The position numbers and the translations under genes were made by a program. 64,000 nucleotides of DNA from JACDER01 sp963717765 (GTDB lineage Bacteria > Actinomycetota > Thermoleophilia > Gaiellales > Gaiellaceae): positions 310,001 through 374,000 of the forward strand of contig CAVQWX010000003.1 in the NCBI GenBank assembly GCA_963717765.1. The letters run 5' to 3'. Of the stretch, positions 50,570-59,232 are shown piece after piece; within the stretch, counting starts at the first letter, position 1; the number at the start of each line of letters is the position of its first letter. A model generated the notes under the pieces. It ran no database searches. It was not told where the DNA came from and was given only the letters and a program-made list of their open reading frames with translations.

Positions 50570-50597
50570 GAGAAGCCCCGCGCAGGCGGGGCTTCTC
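50570..50597 (+). terminator. Terminator of rnpB
   Basis: GAGAAGCCCCGC (50570-50581), loop GCAG, GCGGGGCTTCTC (50586-50597): twelve-base-pair stem directly after rnpB, followed by a weak T-containing stretch. Confidence 0.9.
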
Positions 50598-50649
50598 TAT
50601 TGCTAATCGATGTCGACGCACCGTTCGCTCTCTGCGAGCCTAGGCGGCA

Positions 50650-51581
50650 ATGAGCGACGACGACCGCTGACGCCCCCGCCGCGGGCTCCGGCAGCTCCAA
50701 GCTCGCGATCCTCCTGGCGATGGCGATGTTCGTGCTCGTCGTCGACACGTCGCTCATGAACGTCTCCATCTCCTCGGTCGTGAAGGACCTGGACGCGACC
50801 GCGAGCGCCGTCCAGTCGGCGATCGCGCTCGAAGCCCTTGTCTCCGCCGCGTTCATCCTGCTGAGCGTGCTGCCGCTCTACCTCCAGATCGTGTTCGAGT
50901 ACAACGCGCTCGAGGCCGGGCTCTCGCTCGCTCCCCTTTCGCTGACGATGTTCGCGGTCGCGCTGCTCGTCGGGCGCGTCGCGGGAAAGAAGCGTCCCAG
51001 CAGGCTCATCCAGATCGGGTTCGGCCTGGTGACCATAGGCGTGGCGGTCCTGATCCCGATCGTGCCGCGCCGACTCCGGGTGGTGGCTCGTCATCCCGCT
51101 CCTGATCGCCGGCGCCGGCTTCGGCCTCATGGTCTCGCAGTTGAACAACTACACGCTCGCCCCGATCGCGGAGGAGCGGGTGAGCGAGGCGGCCGGCGTG
51201 AACTCCGCGGCCGGCTCGTTCGGGCTCTCCTTTGGCCTAGCATTCGCAGGCGCGATCATGCTCTCCGTCCTCTCGCTCACCTTCACGAACATGGCCAACG
51301 ACAGCCAGGTGCTCGCGCCGGCCGAGAAGGAGCAGGTCTCGACCGAGCACGACGCCGAGATCATGAGCAACACCGCAATCATCACCCTGCTCGAGGGCCA
51401 GCCCAAGGACGTGCAGGCGGAGATCATCCGCATCAATACGGACGCGCGGCACTACGCGCTGCAGATCGCGCTGATCATCCCGCTGCTGGCGGGGCTCCTC
51501 GGTTTCGTAAACTCTTTCCGCATGACCCGCCTCCCGGAGCCCAAGCCTTCGGCGGCCGCCGAGGCGGCGGCGCTCGCCTGA
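50650..51581 (+). pseudogene. MFS (DHA2-type) transporter remnant
   Basis: Fragments in shifted frames: the ATG 50650 frame stops after six codons; then SSKLAILLAMAMFVLVVDTSLMN, ALEALVSAAFILLS, VLPLYLQIVFEYNALEAG, and after a frameshift near 51075, WWLVIPLLIAGAGFGLM and VSQLNNYTLAPIAEERVSEA. Segments from TM2 to TM8 are missing. The intact DHA2 gene at 21.5 kb shows what is lost. Confidence 0.85.
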
Positions 51582-52294
51582 TGGCGACCGTCCCGGACGC
51601 CTACCCCGTCAGGCTCGAGGGCGACCTCGAGCCGGATGTGAGCAGGGGGCTGTGGATCGTGAAGTGGTTGCTGGTGATCCCGCACGTGATCGTGCTCGCG
51701 TTTCTGTGGGTGGGCGCATTCGTCGCCTGGGTGATCGCGCTCTTCGCGATCCTGTTCACCGGCCGCTACCCGCGCGGGCTGTTCGACTATGTCCTCGGTG
51801 TGATGCGCTGGACGTGGCGCGTCGGCTTCTACTCGTACGCCGCGCTCGGCACCGACCGCTATCCGCCCTTCACGCTCGGGCCGGAGCCCGACTACCCGGC
51901 GCGGCTGGACGTCGACTATCCGGAGCGCTTGTCGCGCGGGCTCGTCCTCGTCAAGTGGTGGCTGCTCGTGATTCCGCAGGCGGTCGTCGTCGGCATCTTC
52001 CTCGGTGGGTGGGGCTGGGGCTGGGGATGGGGCGACGAGACTGGGCGCTGGGCCAGCCCGGACCTGGTCGGCGTTCTCGTTCTCTTCGCCGCTGTCGCGT
52101 TGCTCTTCACAGGCCGCTATCCGCCGGGGATCTTCAACTTCGTCCTGGGCATGGACAGATGGACGGCCCGTGTGGCGGCGTATGTCCTGCTGATGCGAGA
52201 CGAGTATCCGCCCTTCCGGCTCGACATGGGCCCGGCCGAGCCTGAGGCAGCACCCGCCGTGCGGGAGATCGAATCGCCCGTGCCGACCGAGTAG
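51581..52294 (+). CDS. DUF4389 family membrane protein
   Basis: 237 residues: two DUF4389 halves, each with a RYP(R/P)G(L/I)F motif (FTGRYPRGLFDYVLGVMRW; FTGRYPPGIFNFVLGMDRW) and two membrane helices, with a Gly-Trp-rich loop (GGWGWGWGWG). ATG shares a base with the TGA of the pseudogene upstream. Function unknown, common in actinobacteria. Confidence 0.9.
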   Translation: MATVPDAYPVRLEGDLEPDVSRGLWIVKWLLVIPHVIVLAFLWVGAFVAWVIALFAILFTGRYPRGLFDYVLGVMRWTWRVGFYSYAALGTDRYPPFTLGPEPDYPARLDVDYPERLSRGLVLVKWWLLVIPQAVVVGIFLGGWGWGWGWGDETGRWASPDLVGVLVLFAAVALLFTGRYPPGIFNFVLGMDRWTARVAAYVLLMRDEYPPFRLDMGPAEPEAAPAVREIESPVPTE

Positions 52295-52299
52295 TCTCG

Positions 52300-52627
52300 C
52301 TAGCCGTAGATGGACTGTCCGGCGCCCGGCGCGGCGTTGGCGCCGTAGGGCTCGACGTCTTCCATGTAGCCCGGCTGCGACTCGATGCGCTCGAACCACG
52401 CGCGCAGGTTGGGATACGGCTAGTGCGCCCTCCCGCCGCCGCACGGCCTCGGGACTATCCCGCGTCCAGCGGCCCACCATCAGCCGGAAGCGCAGGCCGC
52501 CGACGATGAAAACGACATCCGTCTGCTCGTAGATGAGCCAGCCCACGACCCGGGCGCGTGCTCCCAGGGATCGTCCGGAACGTACGCCGTTGCCTCGGCC
52601 AGCGCGAGAAGTACCTGCGGCTGGTGA
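52300..52627 (-). pseudogene. Glutathione S-transferase-like remnant
   Basis: Fragments: VLLALAEATAYVPDDPWEHA, then in another frame VVGWLIYEQTDVVFIVGG and LRFRLMVGRWT, and after a deletion YPNLRAWFERIESQPGYMED ending at TAG 52300. This is the GST order, with at least one frameshift and one deletion. Another recent decay next to the SoxR-like gene. Confidence 0.82.
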
Positions 52628-53128
52628 TCAGGTTCCTGCGGAAGCTGCTCGAGCTCCACCTCGACTGGATCGATGAGGTCGAGCGCGCGCTGAGTCCTGC
52701 TGCAGATAGTGCGCGCCCGGCCCGTGCTGCGCAGCCTCGTCGTCGGGGTTGAGCAAGTCGCAGCGGTCGATCGAGAGGCAGCCGCAGCCGATGCACGTGT
52801 CGAGGCGGCCGCGGAGGGCTTCGAGTGTCGCAATGCGGGCTTCGATGTCCGCGCGCCAGGCATGCGAGAGGCGCTCCCAGTCGCGGCGGCTCGGAGTGCG
52901 GTTGGAGGGCAGGGTCTCGAGCGCGCCGCGGATGCGCGTTAGCGGAATACCGGCGGCTCGGCCCGCCTGGACGAGGGCGATTCGCCGCAACGTGGCGCGG
53001 TCGTAGCGGCGCTGGTTCCCGCTCGTCCGCTGCGCCGCGATCAGGCCCTGCCGCTCGTAGAAGCGCAGGGCCGAGGGTGCGACGCCGCTGCGGGCGGAAA
53101 GCTCTCCGATGGTCAGCTCGGCGGCCAC
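52628..53128 (-). CDS. soxR: SoxR-like MerR-family regulator with [2Fe-2S] Cys motif
   Basis: 166 residues. MerR HTH LTIGELSARSGVAPSALRFYE; C-terminal cluster motif CIGCGCLSIDRC (C-x2-C-x-C-x5-C), the SoxR iron-sulfur site. The tail after GPGAHYL looks derived from the GST remnant, so the C-terminus is probably extended. GTG 53128. Senses redox-active compounds or superoxide. The divergent Rieske genes have a MerR-type promoter. Confidence 0.9.
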   Translation of the reverse strand: MAAELTIGELSARSGVAPSALRFYERQGLIAAQRTSGNQRRYDRATLRRIALVQAGRAAGIPLTRIRGALETLPSNRTPSRRDWERLSHAWRADIEARIATLEALRGRLDTCIGCGCLSIDRCDLLNPDDEAAQHGPGAHYLQQDSARARPHRSSRGGARAASAGT

Positions 53129-53159
53129 TTGACTTAAACCATAGTTGAGGTTCTAGGCT
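53129..53159 (+). promoter_or_regulatory. MerR/SoxR-type promoter with 19-bp spacer
   Basis: TTGACT (53129-53134), 19-base spacer, TAGGCT (53154-53159). The over-long spacer is the hallmark of promoters activated by MerR-family DNA untwisting. An imperfect palindrome CTTGACT...AGTTGAG lies in the spacer. The start of transcription falls just before the GTG at 53167, suggesting a nearly leaderless message. Confidence 0.65.
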
Positions 53160-53166
53160 GGACGTA

Positions 53167-53544
53167 GTGAGCACACGCTGCTATCTCGTCCATGCCCTGG
53201 CTCCCGACGGGACCAGCGCCCGCGAGGCGAACGACCGGCTCAACGAGTACGTTGCGGACGCGCGGCGCGGCCTCGCCGTCTGGCACGACCACTTCATCGG
53301 GCAGCACGGCGGCGCAATCGTCCTCGACGTCCGCTCGGATGCGGAGGGGGCGCTGCTCGACGAGCCGGGCCCGCTCGCAGGCTGGCGCCTGTCCGTCCAT
53401 CCGCTCACGTTTTCGCTCTCGGCCCTCGGCTTCTCGGCCCAGACGTCGTTCACGCTGGAGCAGTACCGTGGCGTGAGCATGGACGAGCTCGCTGCCGCCG
53501 AGCCCGACGACCCCCGCTTCTGGTGGAGAAGGAGACCCGCATGA
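53167..53544 (+). CDS. Conserved protein of unknown function, SoxR-controlled
   Basis: 125 residues from GTG 53167. Contains RCYLVHALAPDGTSAREAN, GLAVWHDHFIGQHGGAIVLD and FSLSALGFSAQTSFTLEQY. A ferredoxin-like alpha/beta fold with a DHF-x-GQHGG motif; no family is recognised. It starts directly at the predicted transcription start and overlaps the Rieske gene (ATGA). Confidence 0.75.
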   Translation: MSTRCYLVHALAPDGTSAREANDRLNEYVADARRGLAVWHDHFIGQHGGAIVLDVRSDAEGALLDEPGPLAGWRLSVHPLTFSLSALGFSAQTSFTLEQYRGVSMDELAAAEPDDPRFWWRRRPA

Positions 53545-55277
53545 CCGCTATCGCAACAGATCGTGGCGTCCGCGCTGCGTCGCTCGAAGAGCTCCGCGCC
53601 GCCGGCCGCCTCGTCGTGCACCTCGACCGGCACACGCTCTGCCTGTTCGCCGAAGGCGAGGAGGTATATGCGGTCGACAACCGGTGTCCGCACATGGGCT
53701 TTCCGCTCCACCGCGGCACGGTGTGCGACGGGATCCTCACCTGCCACTGGCACCACGCCCGCTTCGACCTGGCCACGGGCGGGACCTTCGACCAGTTCGC
53801 CGACGAGCTGCGCCGCTTCCCGGTGGCCGTGGACGGCGACGACGTCCTCGTCGACCTGAGCCCGCGCGAGGATCCGATCGGCCACCAGCGCAGGCGTCTC
53901 GGCGACGCGCTCGAGCGGGACATCCCGCTCGTCCTGGCGAAGGCGACGCTCGCGCTGCTCGAGGCCGACCCGAGCGGCCTCGACCTCTTCCGCTCCGGGA
54001 TCGACTTCGGCGTGGTGCGTCGAGGCGAGGGCTGGTTCCGCGGCCTGACGACCCTCACCTGCATGATGAATCTCGTCCCCCGGCTGGACGAGCCCGAGCA
54101 GCCCGCCGCGCTCTACCACGGGCTTGCCGACGTCGCCTCGGACTCGGCGACGGGCCCGCCGCGCTTCCCGCTCGATCCGCTTCCAGGGACGCCGCCCGAG
54201 CCCGCACGGCTCGCGCAGTGGTTCCGAAGTTTTATCGAGGTGCGTGATGCAGAGGGCGCAGAGCGCGCGCTCGTGTCGGCCGTCCGGGCGGGCGCGACGC
54301 AGAACCAGCTCGCGGACATGCTCTTCGCGGCCGCCACCGACCACCGTTATCTCGACGGCGGGCACACGCTCGACTTCGTCAACAAGGCGCTCGAAGCCCT
54401 CGACGTCGCCGGCTGGGACCGCGCCGAAGCGGTGCTCGGATCGCTGCCGGCACAGCTCGCCTTCGCCGAGCGCATGGAGGAGGCCAACGCCTGGCGCAAC
54501 CCGGTCGACCTACCCGCTTTGCTCGAGGCTGCGTTCGAGCGCCTTCCGGGTGCGGTGGAGGAGGGCGCCGCGCGTCGCGGCGGCTGGGACGGCCGCGACG
54601 ACCTCGTCACGATGCTGATCGAGGGGGAGGCGGCCGCGCTCGTGGACGCGCTCCTCTCGGCGCTACGCGCGGGCGCGAACGAGGTCGAGCTCGCCTCTGC
54701 GGTCGCCTACGCGGCCGCCACGCGGATCGCACGCTTCCCGACGAGCAACGACTTCGGCGACTGGGACACCGCCATGCACACGTTCACGTTCGCGAACGCG
54801 GTGGAGCAGGGCCTGCGCCGCTCTCCGTCGCCCGAGCTCCTGCGTGGCGTCTTCGATGCGGCCGCCAGCGTCCACCTGGACCGCTTCCTGAACGTGCCGG
54901 CCGCCAGGCTGCCGCGACCGCAGGAGGGCGCCGACCCCGACGAGCTGCTGGACGGCTTGCCCCAGCTGCTCGACCGGCAGCAGCAGGTCGAGGAGGCCGG
55001 GCAGCTGGCCGCCTCGTTCCTGGGCGCAGGTGGTGAGCCGCAGAGGCTGGTAGCCGCGCTCGGCGCCGCGCTCGTCCGCGAGAACCGCAATTTCCACACG
55101 ATCCAGTGCGTGGAGGCCGCGGCCCGCCAGCACGAGCTCACCGGCGACTCGCTCCCACTGCTCGCAGCCGCTCGCTACCTCGCGGCGCACGCGACCACGA
55201 CCCGCTCGCAGCGGCAGATCTTCGACATCGCGCGGCGGCTGCACCGCGGTGAGAAGCTTTACGAGGAGGTCGACTAG
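53541..55277 (+). CDS. Rieske [2Fe-2S] protein with long helical C-terminal domain
   Basis: 578 residues. N-terminal Rieske domain: NRCPHMGFPLHRG and CHWHHARFDLATG give the Cys-His/Cys-His ligands (residues about 50-90). The remaining 470 residues are helical, with regularly spaced His/Asp such as YLDGGHTLDFVNKALEALD and DTAMHTFTFANAVEQGL, suggestive of a second metal site or a questin-oxidase-like domain. RBS GAAGGAGA before ATG. Probably an oxidative-stress-induced oxygenase; substrate unknown. Confidence 0.82.
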   Translation: MTAIATDRGVRAASLEELRAAGRLVVHLDRHTLCLFAEGEEVYAVDNRCPHMGFPLHRGTVCDGILTCHWHHARFDLATGGTFDQFADELRRFPVAVDGDDVLVDLSPREDPIGHQRRRLGDALERDIPLVLAKATLALLEADPSGLDLFRSGIDFGVVRRGEGWFRGLTTLTCMMNLVPRLDEPEQPAALYHGLADVASDSATGPPRFPLDPLPGTPPEPARLAQWFRSFIEVRDAEGAERALVSAVRAGATQNQLADMLFAAATDHRYLDGGHTLDFVNKALEALDVAGWDRAEAVLGSLPAQLAFAERMEEANAWRNPVDLPALLEAAFERLPGAVEEGAARRGGWDGRDDLVTMLIEGEAAALVDALLSALRAGANEVELASAVAYAAATRIARFPTSNDFGDWDTAMHTFTFANAVEQGLRRSPSPELLRGVFDAAASVHLDRFLNVPAARLPRPQEGADPDELLDGLPQLLDRQQQVEEAGQLAASFLGAGGEPQRLVAALGAALVRENRNFHTIQCVEAAARQHELTGDSLPLLAAARYLAAHATTTRSQRQIFDIARRLHRGEKLYEEVD

Positions 55278-55285
55278 GAGGGCTC

Positions 55286-56149
55286 CTACTCAGCCCAGGC
55301 CTTGCTGATCGCGTCGATGTGCCGGTGGTCGGTGCCGCAGCAGCCGCCGACCACGTTGAGGTTCGGTAGCAGCGAGCGAAGGGCGACGTAGTCCGAGGCG
55401 AGCTCCTCGGGATCGCCGGGATCGAGCTCCTCCGCCTCGTCGAGCTCCGCGTGGCTCATCTTCGACGCGTTCGCGCGCAGGCCGTGAATCCGCTCCTTCC
55501 ACGCGCCGTCCTGCTCGAGCACGTGGCCGAAGTGGGTGGGATGGGCGCAGTTGATCATGAAGTAGGCCGGCGCGCCGTCCGTCCCCGCGTCCACCTGCTC
55601 GACCGCCTCTCCGAGCGGCTGCCCGCTCGGTAGCCGTCCGTCCGTCTCGACCGTGAACGAAACGGCGCAGGGAAGGCCCGCCGCGTCCGCGGCGCGCGCG
55701 ATCCCGAGCGCCTCCTCCGCGTAATTCATCGTGAGGGCGCTGACGAGCTCGGCGCTGGTGCCCGCGAAGATCGCAACCTGCCAGCCGTGGTACTCCTCCG
55801 CCTCCTCTGCCGACAGCAGCTCGCCCGGCACGTAGCCGTCGCCGCGCGGGCCGACGCAGCCGCTGACGAGGACATCCGCCTGGTCGCGGAGCTCGTCCAT
55901 GAAAGCGACAGCGTCGCGGTTCGCCTGCTCCAGCCGCTCACGCGAGTACCCCAGCTTCTCGCCCCAGTCGGGATTGGCCCGCCAGGTCGGCGCGTCCAGA
56001 AGGATCCCCACGCCGCGCTCGCGCGCGATCGCGAGGTACGGCTCGAAGTAGGCGCGCAGCGCTTCCCGTCCCTCTTCAGTCTCCAGTAGCGGGAAGGAGG
56101 CGAACAGCGGCAGCTCCATCCCCTGCTCGAAGATGAGCGTCGTCTCCAT
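55286..56149 (-). CDS. Homocysteine S-methyltransferase family protein
   Basis: 287 residues from ATG 56149. Zinc ligands in MINCAHPTH and GGCCGTDHRH. The family's conserved first strand TYLTDGG lies upstream of the ATG in frame back to about 56182, where only CTG/ATC could start (a TAG is at 56213-56215). So the true start is probably a CTG at 56182. Could make methionine from homocysteine and S-methylmethionine or another methyl donor. Confidence 0.85.
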   Translation of the reverse strand: METTLIFEQGMELPLFASFPLLETEEGREALRAYFEPYLAIARERGVGILLDAPTWRANPDWGEKLGYSRERLEQANRDAVAFMDELRDQADVLVSGCVGPRGDGYVPGELLSAEEAEEYHGWQVAIFAGTSAELVSALTMNYAEEALGIARAADAAGLPCAVSFTVETDGRLPSGQPLGEAVEQVDAGTDGAPAYFMINCAHPTHFGHVLEQDGAWKERIHGLRANASKMSHAELDEAEELDPGDPEELASDYVALRSLLPNLNVVGGCCGTDHRHIDAISKAWAE

Positions 56150-56248
56150 CCCGCCGTCGGTGAGGTAGGTCGCGCCGGACAGGTGCGGTAGTGCGATGCC
56201 GATGCGGAAGTTCTAACAACGGAGCCCCCAGTGCGTCGATAGGCGCAG

Positions 56249-57241
56249 ATGCGCTTGTCCTTCCACTCCGACGGCTGGGACTGGGGCGAGGGGGAGCGCG
56301 AGTGGTCGATCTTCCGCCGGAGGATGTCGACGGTCGCGCGCGGCTTCGCGGCTGCGCTCGCGGACGTCGAGCTCGAGGACGGGTGGGTCGAGCTCGAGCT
56401 GGCCGTCGGCGCGGAGCAGTCGTTCCACGGAATCGTGTGGCGCGCCGCGGACGACCGGAACTACGAGTCCTTCTTCGTCCGTCCGCACCAGGTCGGCAAC
56501 CCCGACGCCGTGCAGTACACGCCCGTCACGAACGGGATCTCGAGCTGGCAGCTCTACCACGGTGACGGGTTCTGGGCTCCGCTCAGGTTCCCGGTCGGTG
56601 ACTGGTTTCGAATCCGTGTCGACTTCGCCGGCAGTCGTGCCGAAGTGCGGGTCGGCGACCTCACGACCGTTGCGCTCGTCTGCCCGCTCAAGGAGCCGCG
56701 GCGGCACGGCCGGATCGGCGTGCTCGTCAGCGGGCCCGACGTCCATTTCGGCGACCTAGCGTTCGGGGAGGACTCGGAAGTCGATCCGGCGCCGCCGCCA
56801 CAACCGGCTCCCCCAGCGGGAGTGATCCGCGAGTGGGATGTCTCGGATGCGTTCGCGGAGGAGGAGCTCGAGCAGGAGCGCGCGAAGCCGCGCTCGTGGA
56901 CTCCGGTCGAGAGCGAGCCGGGCGGCCTCGTCGACCTTGCGCGCGTGCAGGGCATCGAGGACGGCAGGAACACCGCCCTCGCGCGCGCGACGATCCCGGC
57001 AGACGGCGCGGGCGCGAAGGCCGTCCAGCTCGGCTTCAGCGACCGCGCGCGCGTCTATCTCAACGGAGCCGCGCTGTATGTGGGAGACGCCACCTACCGC
57101 TCCCGCGACTACCGCTTCCTCGGCAGCATCGGCTGGCACGACACGGTGTATCTCCCTCTCGAGAAGGGTGACAACGAGCTCGTGGTCGCCGTGTCCGAGG
57201 ACTTCGGCGGGTGGGGGGTCCAGGCGCGGGTCGTAGACTGA
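56249..57241 (+). CDS. Uncharacterised protein with two lectin-like domains
   Basis: 330 residues. N-terminal LamG/3-keto-disaccharide-hydrolase-like beta-sandwich (HGIVWRAADDRNYESFFVRPH; VGDWFRIRVDFAG; RRHGRIGVLV), Pro-rich linker (PAPPPQPAPPAG), then a galactose-binding-like domain (FSDRARVYLNGAALYVGD). No signal peptide. Probably binds a saccharide or glycoconjugate. Confidence 0.75.
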   Translation: MRLSFHSDGWDWGEGEREWSIFRRRMSTVARGFAAALADVELEDGWVELELAVGAEQSFHGIVWRAADDRNYESFFVRPHQVGNPDAVQYTPVTNGISSWQLYHGDGFWAPLRFPVGDWFRIRVDFAGSRAEVRVGDLTTVALVCPLKEPRRHGRIGVLVSGPDVHFGDLAFGEDSEVDPAPPPQPAPPAGVIREWDVSDAFAEEELEQERAKPRSWTPVESEPGGLVDLARVQGIEDGRNTALARATIPADGAGAKAVQLGFSDRARVYLNGAALYVGDATYRSRDYRFLGSIGWHDTVYLPLEKGDNELVVAVSEDFGGWGVQARVVD

Positions 57242-57248
57242 CGCGGCC

Positions 57249-58280
57249 TTGCGCGCGGCAAGAACCCTGACCGTCGTGGGCTGCCACGCCGGCGGCGAGA
57301 TCGGCAACGTCGTCACCGCAGGAGTGCTTCCGCCGCCGGGTGCGACGGTCTTCGAGCAGATGCAGGCGCTCGCGCGCGATGACTCCCTTCGCCGCCTGCT
57401 CCTGCGCGAGCCGCGCGGCAGCGTCGCCGTGCACGCCAATCTGATCGTCCCGGCTACGCTCCCTGACTGCGACGCCGGCTTCATCATCATGGAGCCCACC
57501 GAGTACCCGGCGATGTCGGGCTCGAACACGATCTGCGTCGCGACTGTGCTGCTCGAGACGGGCATGGTCGAGATGCGCGAGCCGGAGACGACGCTCCGCC
57601 TGGAGGCTCCCGCCGGCCTCGTCGAGGTGCGCGCCGCCTGCCGGGAGGGGAAGTGCGAGTCGGTCGAGCTGACCAACGTGCCGTGCTTCGCCGACCGGAT
57701 CGACTCGCCGCTCGAGGTCGACGGACTCGGGTCGCTGACCGTCGACGTCGCGTTCGGCGGCATGTGGTACGCGATCGCCGACGCGGCCGCGCTGGGGTTC
57801 GCGCTCGAGCCGTCCGAGGCGCGCGAGCTGTCGCGGGTGGGCGAGCTGATCCGGGCGGCGGCGCGCGAGCAGCTGCCGTGCATCCACCCGGAGAGCCCGG
57901 AGATCGCCGGAGTGAGCATCGTCCAGATCGCCGAGCCGTGGCGGGGCGTTGGGGAGGTTTCGCGGAACGCGGTCGTTATCGCCCCCGGCCGGCTCGACCG
58001 TTCCGGAACCGGCACGGGGCTCTCCGCCCGGATGGCGGCGCTGCACGCCCGCGGTCTCATGGGGCCGGGCGACTCGATGTCGCATGCGTCCGTGCTGGGA
58101 ACAGCGTTCGAGGGGCGGATCGTGTCGGAGACCGAGGTGGGCGGGCGTCCCGCGATCGTCCCTGCCATCCGCGGCAGCGCGTGGATCACCGGCGTCACGC
58201 AGGTGCTCGTCGACCCGAGCGACCCATTCCCGGAGGGCTACCTCCTCACCGACACCTGGCCTGGCGAGGACGTGCAATAG
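57249..58280 (+). CDS. Proline racemase-family protein lacking both catalytic Cys
   Basis: 343 residues. Family folds: VVGCHAGGEIGNVV, FIIMEPTEYPAMSGSNTICV, and DRSGTGTGLSARMA, GSAWITGVTQ near the end. In racemases and epimerases the first Cys is in M-C-G-H/S and the second in D-x-x-P-C-G-T-G; here Ser (MSGSNT) and Thr replace them. So a Cys-based racemase mechanism is impossible as written. TTG 57249. Could be a hydroxyproline dehydratase-like enzyme or an inactive homologue. Confidence 0.85.
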   Translation: MRAARTLTVVGCHAGGEIGNVVTAGVLPPPGATVFEQMQALARDDSLRRLLLREPRGSVAVHANLIVPATLPDCDAGFIIMEPTEYPAMSGSNTICVATVLLETGMVEMREPETTLRLEAPAGLVEVRAACREGKCESVELTNVPCFADRIDSPLEVDGLGSLTVDVAFGGMWYAIADAAALGFALEPSEARELSRVGELIRAAAREQLPCIHPESPEIAGVSIVQIAEPWRGVGEVSRNAVVIAPGRLDRSGTGTGLSARMAALHARGLMGPGDSMSHASVLGTAFEGRIVSETEVGGRPAIVPAIRGSAWITGVTQVLVDPSDPFPEGYLLTDTWPGEDVQ

Positions 58281-58700
58281 CTACTGCGGACGGTGCTCGG
58301 GGTACCGGGGCAGCCCGTCGTCCGGGATCGGCTCCCACGGCGCGGCATAGGCGACGAACTGGCGGGTGGAAGGGCGAATCCCCGGGTCCGCGTCGAATGC
58401 GCCGAGGCGGATGCTCTTGATTTCGGGATCCTCCTGGCTCTGACTCCACAGGGCGCCGCCGCACTGACCGCAGAAGACCTTCGCGAAGCCGTGGTCGGGC
58501 GGATCCCAGGACTGGATCAGCTCCTCCCCCGAGACGATCGCCAGCGAGCCGGGCGCGATCCGGCCCGAGGCCGACGCCCCCGTCCCGGTGCGCCGCTGGC
58601 AGCGAGTGCAGTGGCAGTAGCCGGATGAGACGAGCGGCTCGCTGACCTCGAAGCGGACCCCTCCGCAGAGGCAACCGCCGGTCAACGGGAAGTCGGGCAT
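58281..58700 (-). CDS. GFA (glutathione-dependent formaldehyde-activating) family protein
   Basis: 139 residues. Zinc Cys: GGCLCGGVRFE, YCHCTRCQ, and VFCGQCGGALW. The family covers Gfa and many domain relatives of unknown role. Stop abuts the stop of the proline-racemase-family gene (convergent). Confidence 0.9.
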   Translation of the reverse strand: MPDFPLTGGCLCGGVRFEVSEPLVSSGYCHCTRCQRRTGTGASASGRIAPGSLAIVSGEELIQSWDPPDHGFAKVFCGQCGGALWSQSQEDPEIKSIRLGAFDADPGIRPSTRQFVAYAAPWEPIPDDGLPRYPEHRPQ

Positions 58701-58722
58701 CTTCGCCAGGGTAGACGCTCTG

Positions 58723-58893
58723 TCACCCCAACTCGACGACGACGGCTGCTTCGACCACTGTCCACCGTAGGCCGGCCCCGCGGGCTCCGAACGTCTCGAG
58801 CGAGCGCGCCGAGGCCCGCGGCCGGCCCAGCTTCAGCAGCGCGCCGGCTCTGAGCACGCCTGCGAGCAGGATGCACAGAACGAGCGCGAGCAC
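58723..58893 (-). pseudogene. Possible MauE/DoxX-like membrane remnant
   Basis: A 56-codon frame: VLALVLCILLAGVLRAGALL, KLGRPRASARSLETFGARGA, then WTVVEAAVVVELG*. It resembles the start of a MauE-type four-helix protein and stops abruptly. The remainder of 58701-58941 holds no other recognisable gene. No good ribosome site, so decay is likely. Confidence 0.35.
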
Positions 58894-58941
58894 GTGGACA
58901 TCGTGCGGCTCCCGCCGGACGACTTTGTCGCGGCCCAGGGC

Positions 58942-59229
58942 TTATGTCAGCCGGCCGAGCAGGACCTCCCACCGGCTCACACTTGCCACGTCGAGCATCT
59001 CCTCAGGCCACGGATCGTGGTCGAACCGCGCTCGCACCGCATCCTCCGACTCCGCCTCGACGATGTGCAACGCCCGCCCGTCGGAGAGCACCCCGCCGAG
59101 GAGGACGAATCCCTCCTCGACGAGTCCCTCCATGAACGCCGCGTGATCGTCCCAGCCGTCCTGCGCTCGCATGTCCCGGCTCCAATCCCAACCCGGGCCA
59201 CGCTCGCGCAGGACGACGAAGGTGCTCAA
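58942..59229 (-). CDS. YciI-like protein (second member)
   Basis: 95 residues from TTG 59229, three bases after the flavoprotein stop. FVVLRERGPGWDWSRDMRAQ, FVLLGGVLSDGRALHIVEAE. Same block as the gene at 45.2 kb. Co-transcribed with the flavoprotein. Confidence 0.85.
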   Translation of the reverse strand: MSTFVVLRERGPGWDWSRDMRAQDGWDDHAAFMEGLVEEGFVLLGGVLSDGRALHIVEAESEDAVRARFDHDPWPEEMLDVASVSRWEVLLGRLT

Positions 59230-59232
59230 CCG

